A stretch of 13,637 nt of DNA from Syntrophomonadaceae bacterium (GCA_003553895.1 PWFM01000021.1:1-13637), one strand, 5' to 3'; shown: positions 1 through 7,902, counted from the stretch's first letter. Notes: a model not told the origin generated them from the letters alone. Numbers and translations are program-made.

Positions 1-260
1 CCCACGGCCAGGCGGCAGACAATACCTTTTAAATCGGCGCTATCCGGAAAAACATCAGATACCAGGCCCAGCCCCTTTTTCATCCACATTTTGCGGCCTT
101 CGCCGGGCCCGGCCGCAATACCGGCCGATTCCTGCCCGCGGTGCTGGAGAGCGTAAAGGGAAAAGCAGGTCAGAAAGGCCAGGGGCTGGTTCTCGGCAAA
201 ACCGCCGCACACTCCGCAGGACTCATTGATTTTACCGGGCCCAATTAGCTCATCATCCAC
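1..260 (-). CDS. purF: Amidophosphoribosyltransferase (glutamine PRPP amidotransferase), N-terminal part
   Basis: First committed enzyme of de novo purine synthesis: it transfers ammonia from glutamine to PRPP to give phosphoribosylamine. Only about 86 N-terminal codons are visible and the gene continues past the left edge. I chose a GTG start at 260 because a GAGGAGG ribosome binding site lies 7 nt upstream on the minus strand. This start places the conserved SCGVCG block at residues 14-19. By analogy with Bacillus-type PurF, residues 1-14 would be a propeptide removed to expose Cys15 as the N-terminal glutaminase nucleophile. The Ntn-hydrolase motif YALQHRGQESAGI follows at residues 36-48. 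The start lies inside the end of purL (16 nt overlap), which implies translational coupling as last visible gene of the operon. Family assignment is firm; the GTG start is inferred from the ribosome binding site. Confidence 0.95.
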   Translation of the reverse strand, partial: MDDELIGPGKINESCGVCGGFAENQPLAFLTCFSLYALQHRGQESAGIAAGPGEGRKMWMKKGLGLVSDVFPDSADLKGIVCRLAV

Positions 261-2476
261 GAAAAAACCTCCTCAAAGGCCTTTTTCATTTCGTCCAGCC
301 TCAGTTTTAAAAACCGGCCGCCGCCGCAACAAATATCGAGCGCATCCCCGCCAACCCGCCCTATTACCCTGAGCTCCACTCCGGCTTCTTCAGCCATTTC
401 GATCACCTGGTCCCGGTTTTTTTCCGGCAGGGACAAAATGGCCCGGGAGGGGCCTTCGCCGAATAATGCCAGGTCCGGATCGGTCGAAAGGGGCAGCTCG
501 ATTACAGCGCCTCTGCCGCCGGCCATGCAGCTTTCGGCCAGGCTTACGGCCAGGCCGCCCTCGGAAAGGTCGTGGACGGAAGAAACCAGGCCGCGGGCAA
601 CCAGGCGGCACAAAAGTGCCTGCACCTTTTTTTCCATGCCCAGATCAATTCCGGCCGGCCTTCCGGCCACCCTGCCGTGGACAACCTTTAGTAACTGGCT
701 TCCCCCCAGGGATACCTCCTCCGGTCCAAGCAGGCAGATCGCATCGCCCTCTTCTTTAAAACCGGGGCCGCAGTGCCGACCTGCATCTTCAAGGAGGCCC
801 ACTGCGCCAACCACCGGGGTGGGATAAATAGCTTCGTCTTCCACTTCGTTATAGAAACTGACATTCCCTCCTACCACCGGCACTTCCAGGACCCGGCATG
901 CTTCGGCCATCCCCTCCACCGCCCGCCTGAACTGCCAGAAAGCGGCGGGTTTTTCGGGGTTGCCAAAATTCAGGCAGTCGGTAATGCCGATCGGCTCCGC
1001 CCCGCAGCAGCTAACATTCCTGGTCGCTTCGGCAACGGCCAGCATCCCGCCCAGGTAAGGATCGAGGTAGGTCAGGCGGCCGCTGCCATCCACCGCTACC
1101 GCCAGGGCCTTTCCGCTTTCCCGCAGCCTGATAACCGCAGCATCTCCGCCCGGGCCCTGGAGGGTGCAGGTGCGGACCATGTAATCGTACTGCTGCCAGA
1201 CCCATTCTTTGGAAGCGATGTCCGGTGAAGAAAGCAGATTCAGCAGGACCCGGCCCGGATCTTTTAGCGGCGGCAGGCTCAGGGGGTCGAAAGAACTGAG
1301 CTCCCGGTAGTAATCCGGCTCCCTGCCCTCCGGCTCGTAAGCCGGCGCACCGCCGGCCACGCTTTCTGCCGGCACCTCGGCCACGATCTCCCCGCGGTAA
1401 AAAATCCTTACCAGCCGCCCCTTCGTTACCCGGCCCAGCACAGTCAGGGGCAGCTGCCAGTGCCGGAAAATGTCTTCCAGGCCGCTCAGGTGTTCCGGTT
1501 CGACAATAAAAAGCATCCTCTCCTGCGATTCTGAGGTCAGGATCTCAAAAGGCTCCAGGCCTTCTTCCCGCAGGGGGACCTTGTCCAGGTCGATTTCCAG
1601 GCCTGTTCCGGCCCGGGAAGCCGTCTCGGTCAGGGCGCAGGTCAACCCCGCCCCGCCCAGATCCTGCACCCCCTGCACCAGCTTTTTCTCCACCGCTTCC
1701 AGGGTGGCGTCAATTAACAGCTTGCCCAGGAAAGGATCGCCTACCTGCACGGCCGGCCGGTCCTTCTCCGATTGCTCAGAAAGCTCCTCGGAGGCGAAGG
1801 TCACCCCGTGAATACCATCTCTGCCGGTCCGGGCGCCGGCTAAAACCACCAGGTTGCCCTCTCCGCAGGCCTGCCCCAGCACCAGGCGCTCCAGGGGCAT
1901 GACCCCCACGCACATGGCGTTAACCAGCGGGTTGCCCCGGTAACAGGGTTCAAAATATACTTCACCGCCAACGGTGGGGATGCCCACGCAGTTACCGTAG
2001 CCGCCGATACCGGCCACCACACCTCGGAGGAGATAGCGGCCGCGGTCGTTATCCGGAGGGCCGAAACGCAGGGAATTTAAAAAGGCAATGGGCTGGGCGC
2101 CCATGGTATAAATATCTCGCAAAATTCCACCGACCCCGGTGGCTGCGCCCTGGTAGGGCTCCACGGCCGAAGGGTGGTTGTGGCTTTCAATCTTAAAGAC
2201 CGCGGCATAACCGTCCCCGATATCGACCACCCCGGCATTTTCGCCGGGGCCCTGGACCACGCGCGGGCTCTCGGTGGGAAATAATTTCAGTGAAGAGCGG
2301 GAATGTTTGTAACTGCAGTGTTCGGACCACATCACGCTGTACATATTCAGCTCCACCGGGTTTGGCTCCCGGCCGAGCTGATCGACAATCATTGCATATT
2401 CAAAATCTTTCAGGCCCAGTTTGCGCCAGATTTTATCCTGCCTGCCGGCATTATTTTTACTGTCCCGCTCAGCCAT
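245..2476 (-). CDS. purL: Phosphoribosylformylglycinamidine synthase subunit PurL (small type)
   Basis: Synthetase subunit of the three-part FGAM synthase. It uses ATP and ammonia, channelled from PurQ, to convert FGAR to FGAM in the cytoplasm. At 743 residues it matches the small PurL of Bacillus (about 740) and not the 1,300-residue single-chain enzyme. Visible motifs include MWSEHCSYK at 49-57 (its His is a conserved active-site residue of the family), ESHNHPS at 97-103, then GAATGVGG, VQDLGGAGLT, CLNFGNPEKP, VVGGNVSFYNE and VHDLSEGGLAVSLAE along two AIRS-like halves. The ATG at 2474-2476 overlaps the end of purQ by 8 nt, and the stop lies inside purF, so translation is probably coupled on both sides. 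The presence of purS and purQ directly upstream agrees with the small-PurL architecture. No frameshift or missing motif was seen. Confidence 0.98.
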   Translation of the reverse strand: MAERDSKNNAGRQDKIWRKLGLKDFEYAMIVDQLGREPNPVELNMYSVMWSEHCSYKHSRSSLKLFPTESPRVVQGPGENAGVVDIGDGYAAVFKIESHNHPSAVEPYQGAATGVGGILRDIYTMGAQPIAFLNSLRFGPPDNDRGRYLLRGVVAGIGGYGNCVGIPTVGGEVYFEPCYRGNPLVNAMCVGVMPLERLVLGQACGEGNLVVLAGARTGRDGIHGVTFASEELSEQSEKDRPAVQVGDPFLGKLLIDATLEAVEKKLVQGVQDLGGAGLTCALTETASRAGTGLEIDLDKVPLREEGLEPFEILTSESQERMLFIVEPEHLSGLEDIFRHWQLPLTVLGRVTKGRLVRIFYRGEIVAEVPAESVAGGAPAYEPEGREPDYYRELSSFDPLSLPPLKDPGRVLLNLLSSPDIASKEWVWQQYDYMVRTCTLQGPGGDAAVIRLRESGKALAVAVDGSGRLTYLDPYLGGMLAVAEATRNVSCCGAEPIGITDCLNFGNPEKPAAFWQFRRAVEGMAEACRVLEVPVVGGNVSFYNEVEDEAIYPTPVVGAVGLLEDAGRHCGPGFKEEGDAICLLGPEEVSLGGSQLLKVVHGRVAGRPAGIDLGMEKKVQALLCRLVARGLVSSVHDLSEGGLAVSLAESCMAGGRGAVIELPLSTDPDLALFGEGPSRAILSLPEKNRDQVIEMAEEAGVELRVIGRVGGDALDICCGGGRFLKLRLDEMKKAFEEVFSWMMS

Positions 2477-3185
2477 TTCCCGCCACCTCCCGGTCCTGAA
2501 GATGCCCGATCAGCGACCGGAACAAAACCAGGCCGTCCACCGACCCGAGCGCCCTTTCCCCTGCCCTTTCGGGGTGGGGCATCAGTCCGACTACATTGCC
2601 GCGCCGGTTGGCGATCCCGGCAATGTTGGCGGTGGAGCCGTTAGGATTGGCTGCCTCCGAAATCCGGCCGTCCCGGTCGACATAGCGGAAAACCACCTGC
2701 CCGTTGTCATCCAGGTCCCGCAGCAGTTCCGGCGGAGCGTAATAACTGCCGTCCCCGTGGGCCACGGGCATTTTAAGCACATCTCCATTTTTGGCTTTGC
2801 CCGTAAAGGCAAGGGTATTGGTTTCTACCCGCACGTAACCCTGCCGGCAGCGAAACTGGAGGCTGTCGTTCCGGCACAGCGCTCCCGGCAATAACCCGGC
2901 TTCGGTCAAAACCTGGAACCCGTTGCATATGCCCAGAACCAGGCCGCCCGAATTGGCAAAGCCGGCCAAAGCTTCTATGACCGGGGTCCGGGCCGCCAGG
3001 GCCCCCGACCGCAGGTAATCGCCATAGGTGAACCCCCCGGGCAGGATGACCACGTCAAAATTGCCCAACTTTCGCCGGTCATAGCCGATATATTCAACAT
3101 CTCGCTTTAAAACATCGCGGACCAGGTGGTAAGCATCGAGGTCGCAGTTTGAACCGGGAAAGACGATGACCCCGAATTTCATCAT
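2469..3185 (-). CDS. purQ: Phosphoribosylformylglycinamidine synthase glutaminase subunit PurQ
   Basis: Class I glutamine amidotransferase subunit of FGAM synthase. It hydrolyses glutamine and passes ammonia to PurL, with PurS bridging the complex. It has 238 residues, slightly longer than Bacillus PurQ (about 227). The N-terminus reads FGVIVFPGSNCD, the nucleophile elbow GLVLGICNGFQ carries Cys87, and the His-Glu pair is in LMPHPERAGE (His204, Glu206). Two adjacent ATG codons are possible starts, at 3185 and 3182. AGGAGG at 3190-3195 is 4 nt from the first and 7 nt from the second, so the second ATG may be the true start, one residue shorter. The start overlaps the purS stop codon, and the end overlaps purL by 8 nt, a tightly coupled S-Q-L block. 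Confidence 0.97.
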   Translation of the reverse strand: MMKFGVIVFPGSNCDLDAYHLVRDVLKRDVEYIGYDRRKLGNFDVVILPGGFTYGDYLRSGALAARTPVIEALAGFANSGGLVLGICNGFQVLTEAGLLPGALCRNDSLQFRCRQGYVRVETNTLAFTGKAKNGDVLKMPVAHGDGSYYAPPELLRDLDDNGQVVFRYVDRDGRISEAANPNGSTANIAGIANRRGNVVGLMPHPERAGERALGSVDGLVLFRSLIGHLQDREVAGNG

Positions 3186-3427
3186 TCAACCTCCTGTAAG
3201 CTGTAATCATAATCTTCGATGACCGGGTTGCTCAACAGGCGCCGGGACATTTCCTCGATTTTGGCGGCGGCTTCCTCGAAGGTTTCGGCTTCAAGGACCA
3301 GCTCCAGGTATTTACCCACCCGCACCCGCTGCACACCGTCGAACCCGAGCGCCCGCAGAGAATTCTCCACGGCCGTTCCCTGCGGGTCGTGCACTTCCTT
3401 CTTTAAAGTGACTTCAACTTTCGCCAT
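3182..3427 (-). CDS. purS: Phosphoribosylformylglycinamidine synthase subunit PurS
   Basis: Small structural subunit that joins PurQ to PurL in the FGAM synthase complex of organisms with small PurL. It has 81 residues, the usual size. The sequence opens AKVEVTLKKEVHDPQG, has ALGFDGVQRVRVGKYLEL in the middle, and ends in an acidic tail, all typical of PurS. The same frame stays open upstream to 3577, but that part lies inside purC on the same strand and does not resemble PurS, so I set the start at the ATG at 3425-3427. A weak GAAGG-type ribosome binding site precedes it. It overlaps the end of purC by 14 nt, and its stop overlaps the purQ start. Confidence 0.95.
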   Translation of the reverse strand: MAKVEVTLKKEVHDPQGTAVENSLRALGFDGVQRVRVGKYLELVLEAETFEEAAAKIEEMSRRLLSNPVIEDYDYSLQEVE

Positions 3428-4148
3428 CCATTGCAGGGCCTTCGCCCCCTTCCAGGCGTCGCAGAACTTCCCGGTAGGCCTCCACCACTCCGCCCATATC
3501 GCGGCGAAAACGGTCCTTGTCCAGCTTTTCGCCGCTGCTGCTGTCCCAGAAACGGCAGGTGTCCGGGGAAATCTCATCGCCCAGCACTATTTCTCCCTTG
3601 TGCCGGCCAAATTCAAGCTTAAAGTCAACCAGGACAATGTTTTTTTCTTTCAGGTAGGGAACCAGGAGCTCGTTGACCTTGAGTGCCACCCGCTCCATTT
3701 CCGCCATTTCTTCAGGTTTGGCCAGATCGAGGGCGTAAATATGGTAATGGTTAATCATCGGATCGTGCAGTTCGTCGTCTTTCAGAGAAAATTCGAGCAC
3801 AGTTTTCTTCAACTCTGTTTTTTCTGGAATGCCGAGGCGTTTGGAGATGCTGCCGGCGGCAATGTTGCGCACAATAACTTCAACCGGGATGATCTCCAGC
3901 GCTTTTACCAGCATCTCCCGGTCGCTGATCGTTTTCACGTAATGGGTGTTAATACCGCGTTCTTCGAGCAGGGTAAAAAAGTGGGCCGAAAGGCGGTTAT
4001 TCAATACTCCCTTGTCCTCCAGGTGGCCCTTTTTATCCCCGTCAAAAGCGGTGGCATCATCTTTAAATTCAACCAGGACATGATCCGGATTATCAGTCCG
4101 GTATATTTTTTTTGCTTTGCCTTCATACATAAATTCCTGTTTTTCCAT
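3414..4148 (-). CDS. purC: Phosphoribosylaminoimidazole-succinocarboxamide synthase (SAICAR synthetase)
   Basis: Joins CAIR and aspartate, using ATP, to form SAICAR in the purine pathway. It is 244 residues long, as expected for the bacterial single-domain enzyme. The N-terminal YEGKAKKIY (8-16) forms the nucleotide-binding strand region. VEVIVRNIAAGS (89-100) and the signature LGDEISPDTCRFWD (189-202) are intact. A GAGAGGA ribosome binding site lies about 10 nt upstream of the ATG at 4148. The gene sits 68 nt after purB, the widest gap in the operon, and overlaps purS by 14 nt. Functionally it precedes purB in the pathway, since PurB cleaves its product. Confidence 0.98.
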   Translation of the reverse strand: MEKQEFMYEGKAKKIYRTDNPDHVLVEFKDDATAFDGDKKGHLEDKGVLNNRLSAHFFTLLEERGINTHYVKTISDREMLVKALEIIPVEVIVRNIAAGSISKRLGIPEKTELKKTVLEFSLKDDELHDPMINHYHIYALDLAKPEEMAEMERVALKVNELLVPYLKEKNIVLVDFKLEFGRHKGEIVLGDEISPDTCRFWDSSSGEKLDKDRFRRDMGGVVEAYREVLRRLEGGEGPAMDGES

Positions 4149-4216
4149 CTTCCAGTTTTCCTCTCAGGGTATTATTTTTTTTAAACGGCCCCGGAAAAAT
4201 GCTTATCCGGCCCGCC

Positions 4217-5512
4217 CTATTCCAGGCCCAGGCGCCGGTAAACATGGCTTACCCGCCGCAGGTAATAGCCGGGATCGAAACAGGCGGCCAGTTTATCGGA
4301 GCCGAGCCGGGAACGGACCACCTCTTTTTCGGCCAGCTCTTCTTTGAAAGAACGTCCGCTCTCCCAGGAGGCCATGGCGCATTCCTGGACCAGGTTGTAG
4401 GCGTCTTCCCGCGACATTCCGCTTTCAACCAGCTCCAGCAACACTTTCTGGGAATAGATCAAACCGCCGGTCAGCTCCAGGTTGCGGGCCATCCGTTCAG
4501 GGTAAACTTTAAGCTCACCGATTACCCGCACCATCTGCCGGACCATATGATCGGTAATAATGGTGGCATCGGGCAGGATTACCCTTTCCACCGAGGAGTG
4601 CGATATATCGCGCTCATGCCAGAGAGCCGCATTCTCCAGCGCCGTCCCGGCATAGCCCCGGAGCAGGCGGGCCAGGCCGCAGACCTGCTCGCAGGTGACC
4701 GGGTTGCGCTTGTGGGGCATGGCCGAAGAGCCCTTCTGACCGCTGTAAAAAGGTTCTTCCAGCTCTCTGACCTCGGTGCGCTGCTGGTTGCGGATCTCTA
4801 AGGCCATTTTTTCCAGGGTAGCCCCGATAATGGCCAAAACGCTTAGAAATTCGGCGTGGCGATCCCGCTGCAGGACCTGGGTGGAAACCGGGGCCGGTTC
4901 CAGGCCCAGCTTCCTGCAGACATGTTCTTCGATGAAAGGATCAATATGGGCAAAATTACCGACCGCCCCGGAAAGCTTGCCCACCCGGGTCGCTTCTTTG
5001 GCCCGGGCCAGGCGCTGCCGGTCTCTTTGCACCTCGCCATACCAGAGGGCGAACTTTAAGCCCAGGCTGGTTGGCTCGGCATGGACCCCGTGGGTTTTTC
5101 CCACCACCGGGGTATTTTTATGATCTAGAGCCTGCTCTTTCAGGACCTCCTCCAGCGCCACCAGGCCCGCTTCGATCAAAGAAGCCGCCTCCTGGATCAA
5201 CACCGACAGGGCCGTATCCACAATATCGTATGAAGTAAGGCCGTAATGAAAGTAGCGGCTTTCTTCCCCCAGCGATTCAGCCACGCAGCGGGTAAAGGCG
5301 ACCACGTCGTGCCGGGTCTCTTTCTCCAGCTCTTCGATCCGGCTCACATCAAAAGCGGAGTTACGGGCAATCAGCTCCGCCGCCTCAGGAGGGATCACAC
5401 CCAGCTCGGCCCAGGCTTCCGAAGCCAGGATCTCCACGTCCAGGAATTTCCGGTAGCGGTTTTCCAGGCTCCAGATCCGGGCCATTTCCGGCCGGGTGTA
5501 GCGTTCAATCAT
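4217..5512 (-). CDS. purB: Adenylosuccinate lyase
   Basis: Acts twice in purine metabolism: it cleaves SAICAR to AICAR plus fumarate, and adenylosuccinate to AMP plus fumarate. It has 431 residues, the same length class as Bacillus PurB. Landmarks of the fumarase/aspartase superfamily are present: HYGLTSYDIVDT (89-100), GKTHGVHAEPTSLG (138-151) with the conserved His141, and the signature loop GSSAMPHKRNP (261-271), which carries the catalytic serine. The ATG at 5512 overlaps the purE stop in an ATGA arrangement (4 nt), the classic sign of coupled translation. A small CCGGA/TCCGG hairpin (4191-4210) follows the stop before purC but lacks a T-run. Confidence 0.98.
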   Translation of the reverse strand: MIERYTRPEMARIWSLENRYRKFLDVEILASEAWAELGVIPPEAAELIARNSAFDVSRIEELEKETRHDVVAFTRCVAESLGEESRYFHYGLTSYDIVDTALSVLIQEAASLIEAGLVALEEVLKEQALDHKNTPVVGKTHGVHAEPTSLGLKFALWYGEVQRDRQRLARAKEATRVGKLSGAVGNFAHIDPFIEEHVCRKLGLEPAPVSTQVLQRDRHAEFLSVLAIIGATLEKMALEIRNQQRTEVRELEEPFYSGQKGSSAMPHKRNPVTCEQVCGLARLLRGYAGTALENAALWHERDISHSSVERVILPDATIITDHMVRQMVRVIGELKVYPERMARNLELTGGLIYSQKVLLELVESGMSREDAYNLVQECAMASWESGRSFKEELAEKEVVRSRLGSDKLAACFDPGYYLRRVSHVYRRLGLE

Positions 5513-6048
5513 TTTACTTCACCTTCATCCAAACGGCCGCTCCGGCCGGTTTTTTCTCTCAGCCTGGAGTCCTTTTCTTCCACTTTGGCCGCCAGTTCCT
5601 GGCGGTAGTTGTTCAGCTTTTCGCGGACTTCATTATCCTCCACGGCTATAATTTGCGCAGCCAGCAGCCCGGCATTAAAAGCGCCGTTGATCGTAACCGT
5701 GGCCACCGGGATCCCCTGGGGCATCTGGACTATAGAGTAGAGCGAATCGACTCCCTGCATCGGTTCGATGGCAATGGGGACCCCGATCACCGGGAGCAGG
5801 GTCATGGAGGCCAGCACCCCGGGCAGATGGGCGGCTCCGCCCGCCCCGGCTACAATCACCTTCATCCCGGCCTCCTCTGCGTTCCTGGCATAGCGGGCCG
5901 TTTTCTCCGGGTGGCGGTGGGCGCTGGAAACCACCAGCTCGTAAGTAATCCCAAACAGCTCCAGCGCTTCTGCGCATTTATTCATGATCGGCAGGTCGGA
6001 ATCACTGCCCATGACGATGCCGACTTGAACTTTCGGTTCTTCAGGCAT
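5509..6048 (-). CDS. purE: N5-carboxyaminoimidazole ribonucleotide mutase / AIR carboxylase PurE
   Basis: Forms CAIR, the substrate of PurC. Class I PurE rearranges N5-CAIR made by PurK; class II PurE carboxylates AIR with CO2 directly. The PurE fold motifs are GSDSDLP (14-20), SAHRHP (42-47) and GAGGAAHLPG (68-77), followed by GVDSLYSIVQMP and GAFNAGLLAAQII. The second motif is usually SAHRTP in class I enzymes, so the Thr to His change is unusual. The protein is 179 residues, about 15-17 longer than E. coli or Bacillus PurE, because of a charged C-terminal tail of roughly 25 residues. No purK is adjacent, so the class is uncertain although the general sequence is class I-like. It starts 29 nt after the permease gene and overlaps purB by 4 nt. 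Confidence 0.96.
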   Translation of the reverse strand: MPEEPKVQVGIVMGSDSDLPIMNKCAEALELFGITYELVVSSAHRHPEKTARYARNAEEAGMKVIVAGAGGAAHLPGVLASMTLLPVIGVPIAIEPMQGVDSLYSIVQMPQGIPVATVTINGAFNAGLLAAQIIAVEDNEVREKLNNYRQELAAKVEEKDSRLREKTGRSGRLDEGEVK

Positions 6049-6077
6049 AACAGATCAACTCCATTTCGACGACAGGT

Positions 6078-7373
6078 TTAAATCGGTCCGAAAAAGTGCA
6101 GCAGCGAAATAGCTGCCAGGATATAGAGGATCCAGTGGACCTGGTCAATCCTGCCGGAGACTACTTTCACCAGCGGGAAAGCGATGAAACCGAAAGCGAT
6201 CCCATCGGCGATGCTGTAGGCCAGCGGCATAAAAATGATCGTTAAAAAGGCCGGCAGCGCTTCGGTGAAATCGTCAAAATTGACCTTGACCACCGAGGCC
6301 ATCATCAGGACCCCGACGATAACCAGGGCCGGAGCGGTAGCTTCCGGCGGGACTAAACCGGCCAGCGGGGCTAAAAACAGGGTCAGGAAGAACAGGATCC
6401 CCACCACGATCGAGGTGAATCCGGTCCGCCCCCCTTCAGAAATCCCGGCCGTCGATTCGATGTAGGTGGTGACGGTGCTGGTGCCCATGATCGCGCCGCC
6501 CATGGTCCCGATGGCATCAGCCAGCATGGCCTTGTTGACCTTGGGCAGGCGGCCCTTTTCATCCAGGTAGCCGGCCCGGGCCCCGGTGCCCAGCAGGGTG
6601 CCCATGGTATCAAAAACATCAACAAAAACAAAGGAAAAAATGACGAAAATGGGAATGGCGAAGGTGGCCCGCAGATCAAACTCGAACAGGACCGGCGCCA
6701 GGCTGGCCGGGGGGCCGAATATGTCGCCCAGGCCCGTCGGAACGGGCTGAATACCCATGATAAAGCTGACCACGGTAGTTAAAAGGATCCCTAAAAGGAT
6801 CGCTCCCCTTATCTTCCGGGCCATTAAAATGGCAATAATAAAGAGGCCGATTAAAGAAAGCATCGGCCCGGGAGCGGTTAAATCGCCCAGGGTTACCTGG
6901 GTCGCTTCGTAGCCGACGATAATGCCGGCGTTCTGGAGGCCGATAAAGGCTATGAAGAGACCGATCCCGGCCGCCACGGCATGCTTCAGGCTGGAGGGGA
7001 CCGCGGCGTCAAAATGGGAAACCAGGCCGGTTACGGCCAAAATCAGGAAAACGATACCGGAAATAAAAACGGCCCCGAGGGCTGCCTGCCAGCCGTACTG
7101 GGCCGCTACCACGAAAGCGAAAAAGGCGTTCAGGCCCATTCCGCTGGCCAGGGCAAAGGGATAGTTGGTCAACAATCCCATTAAAATGGTGGTTACCCCG
7201 GCGGCGATAATCGTCGCTGTCATAACCGCGCCGAAATCCATGCCGGCAGCGCTTAAAATATCTGGGTTAACAAAGATGATATAGGCCATAGTCATGAAAG
7301 TGGTAACGCCGGCGGTAATTTCGGTCTTGGTGTTGGTCTTGTGCTCTTTGAATTTAAAGAATTTCTCCATCAT
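6078..7373 (-). CDS. NCS2-family purine nucleobase permease (AzgA/PbuG-like)
   Basis: Integral membrane transporter of the nucleobase:cation symporter-2 group (COG2252), whose members import adenine, guanine or hypoxanthine. It has 431 residues and many hydrophobic segments, consistent with 12-14 membrane helices. Family landmarks are YPFALASGMGLNAFFAF (71-87), FVDVFDTMGTLLG (250-262) and GTSTVTTYIESTAG (297-310). The exact base cannot be read from the sequence. Two adjacent ATG codons are available; AAGGAGG at 7377-7383 lies 3 nt from the first and 6 nt from the second (7370), so the second may be used. It is the first gene after the riboswitch, placing nucleobase uptake under the same control as de novo synthesis. 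Confidence 0.93.
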   Translation of the reverse strand: MMEKFFKFKEHKTNTKTEITAGVTTFMTMAYIIFVNPDILSAAGMDFGAVMTATIIAAGVTTILMGLLTNYPFALASGMGLNAFFAFVVAAQYGWQAALGAVFISGIVFLILAVTGLVSHFDAAVPSSLKHAVAAGIGLFIAFIGLQNAGIIVGYEATQVTLGDLTAPGPMLSLIGLFIIAILMARKIRGAILLGILLTTVVSFIMGIQPVPTGLGDIFGPPASLAPVLFEFDLRATFAIPIFVIFSFVFVDVFDTMGTLLGTGARAGYLDEKGRLPKVNKAMLADAIGTMGGAIMGTSTVTTYIESTAGISEGGRTGFTSIVVGILFFLTLFLAPLAGLVPPEATAPALVIVGVLMMASVVKVNFDDFTEALPAFLTIIFMPLAYSIADGIAFGFIAFPLVKVVSGRIDQVHWILYILAAISLLHFFGPI

Positions 7374-7497
7374 GCTCCTCCTTAGCGTTAGTCTTTGGCA
7401 AGATTTTTGAAAAGGATCAGAACAGGAAGCGGCAACTCCTAACTATTATGCCCGGTTTATGATCAGCAGCGCAAGGCTCACCTCCCGGAAATATAAA

Positions 7498-7547
7498 TTA
7501 AAACCCGGACAGATAGGTATCGAGTGAAACCTACCCGCCTGGGCTTT
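7498..7547 (-). terminator. Riboswitch expression platform: intrinsic terminator
   Basis: On the minus strand a long hairpin forms from AAGCCCAGGC plus GGGTAGGT, pairing across a short loop with ACCTATCT plus GTCCGGGTTT. There is one A-C mismatch and some G-T pairs, and the helix runs into TTTT. Its 5' arm consumes the AAAAGCCC block that ends the conserved aptamer core, so a ligand-bound aptamer would compete with the terminator. That arrangement predicts an ON switch. Confidence 0.85.
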
Positions 7548-7692
7548 TATCCCTCCGGTGTGACACCCTTGATCTGAATTCGCAGAAGAATTCGTGGTCA
7601 TCCAGGATGCCTGTGTCACTCGGACCAGCCCGGGACAGAAATTTTGGCTGCAACGTCAACCGGCTTATCCCGGCGGAACCCTAGACACACTT
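7541..7692 (-). promoter_or_regulatory. ykkC-class riboswitch, probably the PRPP-sensing subtype (2b)
   Basis: The minus strand carries the ykkC consensus blocks in order: CTAGGGTTCCG (near 7671-7681), CTGGTCCGAG (near 7619-7628) and ACACCGGAGGGATAAAAGCCC (ending at 7541). Helices can be drawn between them: GCCGGGA with TCCCGGGC, GGTTG with CAGCC, and GTGACAC with GTGTCAC. The last encloses two extra small hairpins (CATC/GATG and GAATTC/GAATTC), as expected of the subtype-2 aptamers that have an added helix. Known members sense guanidine (subtype 1), ppGpp (2a) or PRPP (2b). The PRPP type is inferred from the downstream purine genes, not from ligand-specific residues. No guanine aptamer is seen upstream, although guanine-PRPP tandems are known. 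Confidence 0.88.
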
Positions 7693-7698
7693 TCCCTC

Positions 7699-7728
7699 GT
7701 TATACACACTTATTCCCGTCATCAACAA
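7699..7728 (-). promoter_or_regulatory. Candidate sigma-A promoter of the purine operon
   Basis: On the minus strand TTGTTG (7723-7728) and TATAAC (7699-7704) are 18 nt apart. Transcription would begin a few bases before the first conserved riboswitch block, which is the expected layout. An alternative -35, TTGATG, would give a 15 nt spacer. Confidence 0.5.
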
Positions 7729-7874
7729 CTTATATTTTTCGCCGTTCATATTTATATTCCTTCAAAGAATCAAAATAAAATAAAGCCGCCCGCCTCAAAT
7801 AAAGAATCCTCCCGGCGCGCTTTAACGGGAGCAAACCTTTCTTGTTTAAGGCCCGGCCCTGTTCAAGGGCAGGA

Positions 7875-7902
7875 TTTACCGGTTTTATCAAAGAACTATT
7901 AC
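7875..7902 (+). promoter_or_regulatory. Possible promoter for the DUF2148 gene
   Basis: TTTACC (7875-7880) and TATTAC (7897-7902) are separated by 16 nt, each matching four of six consensus bases. The position, about 65 nt before the start codon, is sensible, but the match is weak. The rest of 7729-7966 holds only small hairpins (CTCCCG/CGGGAG and GCCCT/AGGGC) and no gene I can support. Confidence 0.3.

Noticed and set aside
773..1228. Long plus-strand open frames inside purL and the other pur genes
   Set aside because: They lie antisense to well-conserved genes, have no ribosome binding site and no family resemblance. GC-rich coding DNA commonly leaves the opposite strand open.
3219..4184. 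A 321-codon plus-strand frame across purS and purC
   Set aside because: It spans two real minus-strand genes with intact motifs, and its product is a low-information shadow translation.
4191..4210. CCGGA/TCCGG hairpin between purB and purC
   Set aside because: It is followed on the minus strand by an A-run and not a T-run, so it is not an intrinsic terminator. It may be a processing or stability element, but this cannot be shown.
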